The notes: generated by a model not told the origin, from the letters alone. DNA of 64,000 nucleotides from Gyrodactylus bullatarudis (GCA_012064415.1 SSNU01000017.1:114455-178454); one strand, 5' to 3'; positions 12,375 through 22,489 are shown, numbered from the stretch's first letter. Numbers and translations: made by a program.

Positions 12375-13324
12375 GGTCATTGTTGGAAAATATTGGGTTA
12401 TATATGAGAAAAAGTGAAGTTTCGGCATACGCAAAGACTAAATTTTCAGAATAGCTAGAACTAATTTTGAGTAGAAACATACTAAAGCTAATTGATATGA
12501 AGATGGGAATTTATGATTTTTACAAAATTCTTATTTTTTTCATCAAGAAATAGAATTTGATCGAGATTTTTTGGAATCTAGATCATGAGGCCCTCTTTCA
12601 GTATACGGAGAAAAAAATTTAGAAAAAATCAAATTTTAAAGAAAATACGGCAAATTTGAAATCTTGAAGAAGCGCCAAATTCCCATATTTTTGAACTTTG
12701 AGCTGAAATTTTTTGTTGATTTCAAGGCGAGAGAGTGATCAAAAGTTGATTTTTAGGATCACAATTAGCCGATGATCATCATAAAAATTTAGATAAATTC
12801 TTCAGGGATCTTGATATATCAAATTTCATCGACTTTCAAGTAGTGAAAATGATGAAAAAATTAAAATTTGATTTTGACACGATTATGGAGTGATTCTTAA
12901 AACCAGTTTCAGCATATTTAATTTCTTTGTCTTATTGTGATCCTAAAAATCAACTTTTGATCACTCTCTCGCCTTGAAATCAACAAAAAATTTCAGCTCA
13001 AAGTTCAAAAATATGGGAATTTGGCGCTTCTTCAAGATTTCAAATTTGCCGTATTTTCTTTAAAATTTGATTTTTTCTAAATTTTTTTCTCCGTATACTG
13101 AAAGAGGGCCTCATGATCTAGATTCCAAAAAATCTCGATCAAATTCTATTTCTTGATGAAAAAAATAAGAATTTTGTAAAAATCATAAATTCCCATCTTC
13201 ATATCAATTAGCTTTAGTATGTTTCTACTCAAAATTAGTTCTAGCTATTCTGAAAATTTAGTCTTTGCGTATGCCGAAACTTCACTTTTTCTCATATATA
13301 ACCCAATATTTTCCAACAATGACC
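12375..13324. repeat. perfect 391-bp-armed palindrome containing a fold-back element
   Basis: Left arm 12375-12765 and right arm 12934-13324 are exact reverse complements as far as I can read, with no indel and equal lengths, around a 168-bp asymmetric centre. The inner part of the arms is the fold-back family (TA then AAGCTAATTGATATGAAG) also seen at 36153, 40005, 42519 and 53550. The outer 100 bp or so of each arm lies beyond the element terminus, so flanking DNA was duplicated in inverted orientation too. Other family members have diverged arms, so this palindrome is recent or an assembly artefact. Confidence 0.85.
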
Positions 13325-13549
13325 ACCTTCATATTAATTAGGTGTAAATCTGAAATTATTTTATGGGATATCATAGGGAATCTATCACAACCTATGTACA
13401 TATTTTATAAATTTACATGGTCTATTACTTCCCACATAGCTAGTTATCACTTTCAAAATGGTGTGTTCCATCATTTACATAATCTACAAATAAATTTCAT
13501 GATCTACATGACCAATGCTCCCAGTTACAAATACTAAAATATAGATTCT

Positions 13550-13868
13550 TCAAATTCAACATATCCAGCCAACCTAGTCTATTTTATCAAGCCAATGATC
13601 TAAGGCATAGAAAAATCGCTATTTTACTGGATATTGCTAGAGCTTTTGATAATAAATTAAATCAAACGATCGTGAAGACTGCCTACCTTCTAATAGATCT
13701 TGATACTGGTTATTCTCATCTTGTCGTTGAAAGAAAGGACGTTGGCTTGACATATAAGCTATCTGGCTCAGAAGAGTATCATGCTCTCTGATTCGCTACA
13801 GCTCACACATTGAACTGGACGATAGCTCAACTTGAAACATTGGTAGAAGCACTCATTAGTACTTAAAG
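13550..13868 (+). pseudogene. possible decayed reverse-transcriptase remnant
   Basis: One frame reads through RHRKIAILLDIARAFDN, which resembles the RT motif A of non-LTR elements (LDIxKAFD), then continues for about 50 codons as TAYLLIDLDTGYSHLVVERK before stops. No motif B or C (catalytic DD) follows. The resemblance is short, so this could be chance or part of another degraded element. Confidence 0.25.
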
Positions 13869-14099
13869 GTGTCCCCTCTCTTCAAGCAAGATTCAAACAT
13901 TTTCAAACTAATAAACACTAATTACGAATCTAGAGTTATATAGCTAAAAGTATTTTTAGTATAAGAGTTATCGGTCTAAAATTAGGTAATTTTTTGATCC
14001 GAAAATTGGCTATCTTGGAAGCTTTAGCAGATAGAGTTCAAGCAATTACATTCTACAGATATGATTACTTGATAAATGTTAGGTTACTTCTTATCAATG

Positions 14100-14320
14100 A
14101 TATAGGTAAATAGGTTTTCAAAAAACTTTGAAAAATTAAATTTTTGGAAAATATCAACTTTCTTTGAATGAGTATAGAATTAGTTTGAAGAATGATAAAG
14201 GATTCCAGGATTTCTATCGAATGAGTAGTAAACGCAGTATTTTCTGAGGTTTGAAAGAATAATAATGATTTGCTAAAATGATATGGTTTGATAAAAATAA
14301 CTAAGTGGGACTTTGGACGA
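14100..14320. repeat. partial TTAA-type MITE
   Basis: Shares the block GAATGAGTAGTAAACGCAGTATTTTCTGAGG and the end GTGGGACTTT with the complete copy at 17423-17730 (same orientation), but lacks the left end and the final TTAA. Truncated copy. Confidence 0.55.
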
Positions 14321-14825
14321 AGAATTCAAATTTGGCCAACTTTTAATTTTTGAAACATTTTCTATTATGATGATTGTAAAATTCAAATGATTCGATTTCC
14401 CATGATATTGACGAATTTTGATGGCAGATACCATCATTTAATTGCTCAAACTTAAAAAATTCAAAAATCGGTCTAATTTTGGCCAGATTGAATTTATCAT
14501 TCTAACAATAGTCAATTCTCATTTGAAATTCAACTTCTTTCTTATACATACGGATGTTTGATACTTTTTCTATTCAAGGCTTAGAGATGTCTCAGTTGCC
14601 TTGTGAAATCTTTGATTTTCAGGGCTAGATATTTCATAGTGCAATATTGAAATAGATTTTCTATAATTTATTATATGGATATCAAATCTATAGATGAAAC
14701 CGACAGTTATCGATCGAAATTACTAAAATTATTAGTTTACTTTCTTGAAGCTTACAAATTTCTCTTAATCGTAATCCGATCGAAATTGTTAAAATAATCT
14801 TAAATAACTATAGTTATAATCAACA

Positions 14826-14961
14826 ATCATGTAGGTAGAGATATTAGGAAATTATCTACAAGAGTGGAGGATCATCTGAAAAAGGATACGGTGGTTACTA
14901 GGCATCTTAGACATGAAGAACATGCAGCTTGTATTAAAGTATTACCACTGATGATGCTTTG
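14826..14961 (+). pseudogene. Penelope-like element GIY-YIG remnant
   Basis: A short open frame (VGRDIRKLSTRVEDHLKKDT, continuing VVTRHLRHEEHAAC, stop at the end) lines up with the part of the GIY-YIG endonuclease downstream of the YIG box in the element at 55035-56258 (there HTTRRLEDRVEEHL..IRDH). The conserved Arg and the EH/DH histidine are kept. Nothing else of the element is recognisable around it. Confidence 0.55.
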
Positions 14962-15088
14962 AGAAATGTACATTTGGTTACAATATATCTTCTTTCAATT
15001 TTCTAAATCAGAAAGATTCAATTCGAATTGAATTCTAAAATAATATACAAAGATTTTATCGAGTTTATCTTGACTAATAAATTTATTT

Positions 15089-15666
15089 TTAATGATTTTG
15101 GTTATCTTTAAATGGCTGCTCATAAAATGGATATTTCCTGTTATCTTGACAGGAACAAGTGCATAGCTGATTGCAATGACGCCTGTTAATTTGACAGCCA
15201 CAGTTATTTTCAATGCAATCCGCTTGATCATGGCAATCACAAACGCCAATTGCACTCTGCACTTGGGAAATGTATGATTCAGGCAAATTGGTGATTTCTT
15301 GCCCCATTTCGAAAAATTTGAAATGCTCTAATCTCTAAAACAGACAATATTATTAGTCTTTATTACTAGACTTACCGAAGAAAGAAGCGAATGTTCAAAT
15401 TCAAAACTATCCAAATTGAAATCTAGATGAAGGTAACGAAAAAATGGTAGACGGGGTATTTGTGCATAAACAATTCTCGGATCTAATCCATCATCTGGTG
15501 AGACGTCCCCACCTGGCAATAAGACGATTAGTTTATCGCCATTCTTGCCTAGAAACGTTTTCCATTCATTCTAAAATTTGAATCAATCTATTTTACTTAT
15601 TCATACTTGATCTCTGACTTTTTCTAGCATGATGAAAGAAATTATATTCAAGGTTGATAAATCCAT
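15089..15666 (-). CDS. spliced gene, 166-aa protein with CXC-like cysteine cluster
   Basis: Three exons: 15607-15666, 15376-15570 and 15089-15334. Introns are 36 nt (GTATGA..TTTTAG) and 41 nt (GTAAGT..TTTTAG); all exons are in phase 0 and splicing gives one continuous 166-residue frame beginning MDLSTLNIISFIML. The C-terminal part has cysteines at residues 117, 119, 125, 130, 132, 139, 143, 145 and 147 (C-x-C-x5-C-x4-C-x-C-x6-C-x3-C-x-C-x-C), like one repeat of the tesmin/TSO1 CXC zinc-binding domain. The N-terminal part contains LPGGDVSPDDG and IPRLPFFRYLHLDF and is not recognised. Whether it is a host gene or the end of a domesticated or transposon protein is unclear; an exon further upstream cannot be excluded. 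Confidence 0.65.
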
Positions 15667-16052
15667 CGTTTATATTAATAATTATAATCTAGAGAATATA
15701 TCATTTGCTGATTTGATGAAGAAATATACTTAGTTATGTATATGTTACAGTGAATCCGTGTCCTCCAGTGATTCCACGGATTAACCGTTATTCCACGAAA
15801 TCACTAAAAGGCTAGTTATTCCGTAAACTCGGTTTTCGAATTCACTAGTTATTCCGAGGAATCCCTGATAAGCACTGGTAATTCCGTAGAATTTTGAATT
15901 AATTTTATTTTTTGATCATGAATTTTTGAGATAAAATCTCGTCCACAGTGACCAAGACTGACCACGACTGTGTACTATGTTGAAAATCTTGATGAGGGGA
16001 ATGAGCTCGCTTCTATTTGTATTCTTATCTAGTTTTCTTTCCTCTCCATCGA

Positions 16053-17986
16053 TCATCTGGTAGTTATACTGGGTCCTAATTCGATAGTACTTTTTATCAG
16101 AGTTGTGACGCCAGCCGCCGTCGTTGCTGGTGGCAAGGTCGTTGTGCTTGAATCGACAGTAGTTGTGACGCCAGCTACCGTCGTTGCGCTTGAATCGACA
16201 GTAGTTGTTGTTATTAAGAATATATCAGGTTTTGTACTGGCATTCGTATACAAATTATTATCTATATTTTTCTCTTCGGTTTGTCTAAACATGTCAGTTG
16301 CATTTGCCTGAAATGATCTCAGATAAGCTACTCCTGATTTTTAATGCTCTACTGCAAATAATTTCTCTCGTCAAATCACAGTTATCAAACATTTTGGATC
16401 CATTATATCGGAAATATTCTTCACATCTTATATGCTGTCTCAATAAGTCGAGCCTTGAACCAGCTCCCATTGTATCGCTCAGAATTAGACCTGTTCTGAA
16501 CTGCAGCTTATCTCCAGACATATTCGGAAACAATGTTGAGAATAATGTTGTTTCTGTGTCGGCAACCTCTTCCAGCATTACTGATATCTGTACATCATTA
16601 CTCCCGTCATTAATATAAAAGACTAATTCACCAAAAAACTTTTTACCATCGAAAGAATGATTTGATCCTGGTGCATTTCTTGTATATGAAAAATTAATTC
16701 TTTGGAAATTAAATCCACTCATTGCGAAATTTCCTCCATTGCAATATAAATATACTAAAAAATATTAATAATAATACATATATTTGTATATATTTGTACA
16801 TATATATACATATGTATATATTATAGAATTATTACTTTTTAATTAATAATTACTATTCTCAACTTTATCTTAAATTGAAAGTTTTTGGGTGTCCTCAGTC
16901 AGTTGAACAAACATTGAGAGCATTTTATTGAATAAGAAGTCTTGTTTCGAGAGAATTTGCATAATTTTGTCTAATTATTATATTGCCATAATTGGTAGGC
17001 TTTTGACGTGATAGACACATTCTGCCAGTTATTTATAAGAATATAGTCCTTTTATTTAATGCCAGATTTATAAAAAGAAAATTATGTACATGTTGATTTA
17101 AGTCTAATTGGTTGTTCTCTGGTGCGTTTGTATTAATAACATCTATTTGGGATATACATGTAGGAGTGATATATATCTCTATCACGTTTATTGGTTAACT
17201 TATTATAACTTCATGAAAGTTGACAGAATTTATATAGTATCTTCATGCGTGAAACTTAGATTCTGATGCAATAATTTTTCTTTGGCTACAAATTTTTCAT
17301 TAAATAGCCAAAGTTCAACAGGAGTCTTTCGAATTTTCGATTTATACCAAATAGCAAAGCTCAAAGAAATAATTAGAAAAATATTTCAATCACCAAAAGT
17401 GTAATTATTATTACTAATTTAACCCTCAAAGTCTAGTAGAGTGCATATTTAAATTCTATAGAATGAGGTATGATTCCTCGATAAAAGTTATCTTACTTTT
17501 TATCAATGACCCCGGAAACAAAAATTAATTTTTAGAAAAAAATCAACTCTTCTTAAATTAGTATAGCGCGAGTTTGACGAATGATAGAGCCAAGATCTTT
17601 GCGTATTCCAGGAGATTAATAAATCCCCTATCGAATGAGTGGTAAACGAAGTATTTTCTGAGGCTTGAAGGAATAATAATAAGTTGTTAAAATGACGTGT
17701 GATAGAACTATCACTGTGGGACTTTAAGGGTTAATCCAGATAGAATATTAAAATAATAGAGCTTACAATATTCGCCTGTATCACCATAGAGATCGATGGT
17801 TGTACACGAAGCCTCCGAAACATTATATGGATCTAATTCATAATACCCAGCTTCTTCATAAAGAATGTTAATAGGACTCATGTAGCCTGGCGAGCATCCT
17901 CGATCAGCTAAGCTAGCAAAGAGCGCTGTTGATTCAATCTCTAAGGCTAAACCTGAGAGGAATAAAATTGCAAATAAATGTTTCAT
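16053..17986 (-). CDS. secreted carbonic-anhydrase-related protein, zinc ligands lost; one apparent frameshift
   Basis: Exon 1 (17767-17986) encodes a signal peptide (MKHLFAILFLSGLALEIES) and CSPGYMSPINI, matching the alpha-carbonic anhydrase QSPINI motif. The donor GTAAGC (17761-17766) joins in phase to exon 2 starting at 16754 (acceptor TTTTTTAG), giving LYCNGGNFAMSGF. INFSY stands where the family has FHFHW, GSNHSFDGKK matches GSEHTVDGK, and ELVFYIN replaces ELHLVHW, so all three zinc histidines are lost while the scaffold is kept. Near the end, EYFRYNGSK resembles the Y-x-Y-x-GS substrate-site segment. The frame stops at 16294; the +1 frame, entered at an A5 run near 16345, reads YLRSFQANATDMF (family IS..QL..F) and continues into a Thr-rich tail ending at 16053. 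Either one base is wrong or the gene is broken. Non-catalytic secreted role inferred. Confidence 0.7.
17423..17730. repeat. complete TTAA-type MITE inside the carbonic-anhydrase-like intron
   Basis: TTAA at 17419-17422 and 17731-17734 flank inverted ends CCCTCAAAGTC and GACTTTAAGGG. It lies in the only long intron of the gene, about 27 bp from the 5' splice site. Partial relatives are at 1800, 14100 and 57140. piggyBac-like by target site and ends; it codes for nothing. Confidence 0.75.
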
Positions 17987-18020
17987 AAATTTTTCAGAAT
18001 CCTGAAGCTGAACATTTGTT

Positions 18021-18026
18021 TTTATA
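18021..18026 (-). promoter_or_regulatory. TATA box of the carbonic-anhydrase-like gene
   Basis: GGTATAAAAAC on the minus strand, 35 bp upstream of the ATG at 17986. This spacing would give a very short 5' leader and supports that ATG as the start. Confidence 0.5.
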
Positions 18027-18330
18027 CCTTACTTTGAATACGTTTATCAAAAGAATACGTGTGTTTTTTTATGTCTCGAGAAGCTTTAATGATGAAGGTA
18101 ATAAAAAAACTCTGATTAAATCATAAAAAGTTATTTTCATGAATATTGCATGGTGATTGATTAATATCTCCAACACTGGGTTTTTGCAAGCTGGATCAAC
18201 TAAGCAAGCTTTTTGGTAGCTTTATCTCCACAGCCAGTCCAGTTTTTCATGCTGATTCTATTGATGTTATTTCGTCTTAATCTTTTTACTTGGACCTTTA
18301 GAGTTCTGAGACTTTTCCTACACATGATGG

Positions 18331-18385
18331 TGTAAGGTCTGATGAGAACCGACAAAAATAAAAGCTTTTATTCACCTTAACTCGT
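18331..18385 (+). ncRNA. hammerhead-like motif, repeat family 2
   Basis: CTGATGA at 18339-18345 is an exact first box. It is followed by GAACCGAC and ACAAA (the second box GAAA has its G changed). A palindrome ATAAAAGCTTTTAT could be stem III, ending in T-C as at a hammerhead cleavage site, and TAAGGT before the first box pairs with ACCTTA after the C as stem I. Stem II is poor. A relative at 43045-43095 keeps the second box intact. Downstream sequence (CTCGTCGTTC..AGTCAGC) is shared by both copies, so they belong to one repeat. Confidence 0.45.
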
Positions 18386-18519
18386 CGTTCTACTAGTCAG
18401 CAACAAACCAACTTTTTCCAAGAAATAAGGCATCTTATGATTAGACAGAATAAATACATTTAAATTTTGTTTTTTGTGAAATAAACATATTAGAATATAA
18501 AACTCTCATTACTGCCAAA

Positions 18520-19030
18520 ATGGTCAAACAATCCTCAAATTCAAGAAAATATCCTTCCTTTTACTGAATATGAAAAAGAATCCGATGCTTGTAAACGATT
18601 CATTTCTACTCTTAATGCATCAAAACTAATCACGGTGTTATTAATAAATTTATCCTAACTGAGTTGTTGTCCCAAGAATGTCATTGCCATCCTCAGGCAC
18701 CAATTCTGTTAATGTAAGCGGGTCCATGAATTCAAGTTCAAATCAATCCCGCTCGAATATTTCCTCAAGAACCAGCCAAAATTCTGACAAATCAGTTCCG
18801 CTGACTGTCATCTTTTTTGGAATAGTTGGTACAATTGTTATGGAAGAATATAAGCACATGAAAAACCTCTATAAAGATATACAGAGGGAAAAAAATGACA
18901 AGAAAATGTTTGAAGATCAGATTGCCCAGCATTCATGAAAGGAGACCAAGCACTTTAATCTAAATACGATTGACGACAATGTTTTAAACTCCTCTTCATA
19001 TTGCAGTTGGTTAGATAAATGGATTTCTTA
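18520..19030 (+). pseudogene. decayed coding-like region of unknown origin
   Basis: One frame from about 18,516 reads LPKWSNNPQIQENILPFTEY and on for 30 more codons to a stop; a second frame, 18678-18938, reads MSLPSSGTNSVNV followed by a Ser/Asn-rich stretch and a charged helix (MEEYKHMKNLYKDIQREKND). The look is coding, but the frames are broken and no domain is recognised. It follows the repeat with the hammerhead-like motif, so it may be retroelement debris. Confidence 0.25.
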
Positions 19031-19079
19031 CGGCAGGACGGTAAGTGTGTTCAAATTTAAGATTTGTCTCAGTTAAAAC

Positions 19080-19550
19080 AGTCAAACAGGAAAAACGTAA
19101 CTGGCGAAATCTTCAGCGCTATCACATGGAACGTACTCATCCTGAACTACAAAGTGACGCCAACATAGCTTGATGGGAAATAAAGGAGGGAAAAGATCGA
19201 CAATTCGCGCAAGCTTCCCATAAAAGTGTCAAATAGCAACGTGATAGCCATAAGCAAATGTGCTTTCAGAACGAGTCTATATTGAAAAAGCAAAAAGTGT
19301 GAGTATAAGCTTGTAAAAATAATTCAATTTATTTATTTTTTTTGTTAGAAAGTATGATTTTATTGATTTATAAAAGATAAAATAAATAAATATAAATACA
19401 AATATATATACACAGCATCTCTGGATATAATATGGCGGTTCGATAAAAAAAATTAAAAAAATAATAATTTGATTAATCTATGTTCATGAAATATGTGTAA
19501 TGAGTATTGTAGAAATATATAAACCTTTCAAGAAATTTCATTAAACATTC
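19080..19550. other. AT-rich spacer and LINE 3' flank
   Basis: Low-complexity AT sequence lies next to the 3' end of the LINE at 19556 (minus strand). No gene was seen. The boundary of the LINE 3' untranslated region could not be fixed. Confidence 0.35.
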
Positions 19551-19555
19551 TGGGA

Positions 19556-22102
19556 TTAATGAAGATTAGCATAGAGGAGACTCTTAGAATAATCAAGTTT
19601 GGACCTAATGTGTGACATTATAGTTTTAATATTAGTTAGGTCGTGACAGTCTGATATTTTATATTTTTTATCAATCATATTATATGATGATAGTAAATAG
19701 TGATTTGAAAAAGAGGGGTTTCTGAGGTTATATGAGTTTTCAAATAAGTTAACAGATTTAGCAAATGATTTAACAATAATAGCATATCTTCTAACCCAGA
19801 GAGGGTTGAGCCCAGAGACTAATATGCGAGAATTATAAGATTCTAAATCAGGATATAAGAAATAGAGGAATCTAGATTGAATATGCTCAATTTCGAGAGA
19901 TTTTTCAAAAGTTAGTGAGGGAACAAGGGGAGAGATATAATCGAGGTTATTTAAGACTAAAGCTTTGAAAGCCTTAAGCCTTAAATTAACGGACCTAGAG
20001 AATTTTAGAATTGAGAAAATAGTGGATTTTATTTTAGGGAGATTAGAGAGAGGGTCAATTTTAAGTCCATCAGAGATACTGAAACCCAGGTCCAAAGTTA
20101 AGGAGACAATTTCTCCAGGAAGTAGAAGAGATTCCGAGAGGGTTGCAGGGAGACCAGCTGGGAGTAACAATTTACATTTATCTCTATTAATATAGAGCCC
20201 CATGGCCTCAAGGGAACCTTTAAGAAGACAGAAGTTGTGATTTATTTTCAATATATCAAGGGAATTTTTCACCTTGAAGACGAATTTGAAATCGTCAGCA
20301 AATTTAAGGAGAACACCCTCAATGTTCTCCAGGAGCTGAATATCAGCGAAGCAAATGTTAAAGAGAAGTGGACCGATTATTGAACCCTGGGGAACACCCG
20401 AGTTGATTGATTCAAGTTTACTAGTGGTGGAGTTAAAGGAAACAAATTGTTTCCGATTAGAGAGAAAAAACATTGTTAGATTAATTATATGTGGGCAAAT
20501 GTTAAGTTGAATAAGCTTTTTTTTAATAAAAGAGAATTTTAGCTTATCAAATGCCTTAGATATGTCTATAAAATGGATAATGAGGAATTGATTAGGATTT
20601 TTCTTAAAGTGAAGAGTATAGTTCATGAACTCAATCATGTTACTAGATGTACTTTTACCGAATAAGAAACCGTGCTGTGTTTTATCCGGAAAAGGATGGG
20701 GCAGTGATTTTGATATTTCGTCGGTCAGAAACCTATCCAAAATTGAAAGGAAAATATTCAAAGATGATATAGGCCTGAGATCGGAATAGCAAGAATATTT
20801 TTTAACCTTGGGAATGGGGATTATTTTAACAATAAGCCATTCAGAGGGTATATCACATAATGCAATGCATTGGTTAATGAATTGAATAAGTAAGTTTAAA
20901 AATGAGGACGGTAGGTTATTCAATAGATTAAAGGAGTTAAAGTGATTATCAAGTCTGCTTTTATTTTTACATTTGTTAAAAAAATAAATTAAATCAGTTA
21001 GAGAGATAACAGGTGGGGGAGACTGAGTTGGAATGAGATCAATTTTTTCTGCTTTATTGAAGGATAAGATAAAATTATCATTAATTTTATCACAGAACGC
21101 TTGATCAGTTAGGTCAGTGAAATTTACGATAGATGAGAGTTTATTTATGTTGAGTAATTTTCTGAATTTAGACCAACCTCTTTGAGAGTTGGTCTTAAGA
21201 TCGTTTGAAACAATAGATTCAAAAGACCTCAGGGAAGTAAAGTCTAAATGAGTAGTGTCATTGAAAAACTTTTGGGAATTGATAGTTAATCTAGATGATT
21301 TATGTATAAGAGAATAAAAAAGGTCAGAGTTAAAATTATTATTGCTGAATAATATTACCAGTGAAGATTGAACCAGATCACAGCATTTTTTAAAGTCGAC
21401 TGTTTTCTTTAATTTTTGATAAAAAATGGAGTGATTGGATAAAGAAAAATTAAAGAATAGTAAATTGTGATCAGAAAATGTCACAGAGCGTGAGATTGAT
21501 CTGAAAAAAACGTTAGAGAAAATGAGATCGAGTATATTATCTTTACGTGTAGGGGAATCAACTATTTGATCGAGGTTATATTTGGATAAAAGTTCGTCAA
21601 AAAGTGGAGGAATTAACGGGGAATTATTTTTAGACGGAAAATTAAAATCTCCCAAGATTGTGAGATTTTCATGTGTATCTACTAGTGAGTAGATATGCGA
21701 TAAAAGACAGTTATCAGAAATATAATATTTGGAACCAATAGGGGGTCTGTAGACTAATAGAAAATTATAAATGGCACCATTTAAATTAACTTTAATAAAA
21801 ATATACTGAAAGGGGGATGACGAGGAGATTTTAGATAAGATTTTAATACTATTATGGATATAAATACCAACTCCACCACCAATAGAATCTAATCTATCGG
21901 CCCTAAGAAACAGATAGTCAGGAGTATTCATAATAGAATCAGAGATAGAAGGTCTAAGCCAGGTTTCAGTAACAAAAAATAAGGATGGCTTAAATTTAGA
22001 GATTATATCTTTAATGTTAAATAGAGAATTTTGAGAGAAAAATGACCTTATATTGAGAAGGAAAAACCCAGAATGATTAACGAAAAAACTGTTCAGGCTT
22101 AC
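19556..22102 (-). CDS. LINE ORF2: endonuclease and reverse transcriptase, intact frame
   Basis: The frame is open from 22102 to the stop at 19556, about 848 codons without a break. N-terminal apurinic-type endonuclease: NIRSFFSQ, FFVTETW (catalytic Glu), GDFN and SDHN. Reverse transcriptase: LRPISSLNIFLSILDRF, QHGFLFGKSTS, DISKAFDKL (motif A), SGVPQGSIIGPLLFN (motif B) and KFADDFKF (motif C, FADD rather than YADD). The order fits Jockey/CR1-type LINEs, which retrotranspose by target-primed reverse transcription. The first ATG in frame is at 21931, after the TETW box, so translation must enter upstream without an ATG; see the site at 22083-22088. The lack of frameshifts suggests a young copy. 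A decayed relative lies at 29634-32777. Confidence 0.93.
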   Translation of the reverse strand, partial: VSLNSFFVNHSGFFLLNIRSFFSQNSLFNIKDIISKFKPSLFFVTETWLRPSISDSIMNTPDYLFLRADRLDSIGGGVGIYIHNSIKILSKISSSSPFQYIFIKVNLNGAIYNFLLVYRPPIGSKYYISDNCLLSHIYSLVDTHENLTILGDFNFPSKNNSPLIPPLFDELLSKYNLDQIVDSPTRKDNILDLIFSNVFFRSISRSVTFSDHNLLFFNFSLSNHSIFYQKLKKTVDFKKCCDLVQSSLVILFSNNNFNSDLFYSLIHKSSRLTINSQKFFNDTTHLDFTSLRSFESIVSNDLKTNSQRGWSKFRKLLNINKLSSIVNFTDLTDQAFCDKINDNFILSFNKAEKIDLIPTQSPPPVISLTDLIYFFNKCKNKSRLDNHFNSFNLLNNLPSSFLNLLIQFINQCIALCDIPSEWLIVKIIPIPKVKKYSCYSDLRPISSLNIFLSILDRFLTDEISKSLPHPFPDKTQHGFLFGKSTSSNMIEFMNYTLHFKKNPNQFLIIHFIDISKAFDKLKFSFIKKKLIQLNICPHIINLTMFFLSNRKQFVSFNSTTSKLESINSGVPQGSIIGPLLFNICFADIQLLENIEGVLLKFADDFKFVFKVKNSLDILKINHNFCLLKGSLEAMGLYINRDKCKLLLPAGLPATLSESLLLPGEIVSLTLDLGFSISDGLKIDPLSNLPKIKSTIFSILKFSRSVNLRLKAFKALVLNNLDYISPLVPSLTFEKSLEIEHIQSRFLYFLYPDLESYNSRILVSGLNPLWVRRYAIIVKSFAKSVNLFENSYNLRNPSFSNHYLLSSYNMIDKKYKISDCHDLTNIKTIMSHIRSKLDYSKSLLYANLH

Positions 22103-22478
22103 TCATTTTGTTGATTGTTCCAATGCCATTGTTGAGTGAGCCAGGAGGATTGATGATCATATTGGTTAGAACAGCGGGCGATGGCAAAGTGGGATTAGAG
22201 TGGGAAACATCTAGATCAACATTTGAGGCATCGTGACCGGATCCATGTTTAACACGGTCAAGAGGAGGAGGAGCAGCATACTGAGTTGGCAATTTCTTAA
22301 CATAATGGAGAATTGAGTTTTTCGGATGAATATTTGTATCCATATAGACTGTAAGAGGCTTTTTTGTGGGATTGGATGATGAAAAACTAGTAGAAGAGTT
22401 TGTGAAGTTGACTCTTTTTATCTCAATTACATATGTATTTAACAGAGAGCAAATTTGGAGGAAGAACTTTCCTCTGCT
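22077..22478 (-). CDS. LINE ORF1 (small, 5' part probably damaged)
   Basis: This frame lies directly upstream of ORF2 and overlaps it by 26 nt. It is open from 22478; the first in-frame ATG is at 22343 (88 residues, MDTNIHPKNSILHYVKKL through KPEQFFR). No zinc knuckle is visible. Upstream of about 22450 a different frame (ILADVIEIFFFASQESTRI) looks protein-like and ends near the start of this one, so ORF1 is probably split by a frameshift. ORF1 proteins of such LINEs bind RNA; that role is assumed from position only. Confidence 0.6.
   Translation of the reverse strand, partial: SRGKFFLQICSLLNTYVIEIKRVNFTNSSTSFSSSNPTKKPLTVYMDTNIHPKNSILHYVKKLPTQYAAPPPLDRVKHGSGHDASNVDLDVSHSNPTLPSPAVLTNMIINPPGSLNNGIGTINKMSKPEQFFR
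22083..22088 (-). other. candidate +1 frameshift site at ORF1/ORF2 junction
   Basis: ORF1 ends CAG TTT TTT CGT TAA. ORF2 is open in the +1 frame only from 22102 (a TGA lies at 22103-22105) and has no ATG before its conserved endonuclease start. A Phe-tRNA on TTT could slip +1 to TTC. The related LINE has ATT TTT CGC at the same place. Confidence 0.45.
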
Positions 22479-22489
22479 CTATCTATTGT

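Noticed and set aside
12052..12480. Overlapping 121- and 88-codon frames on both strands
   Set aside because: They run through family C and the palindrome arms, and mirror each other because of the inverted repeat.
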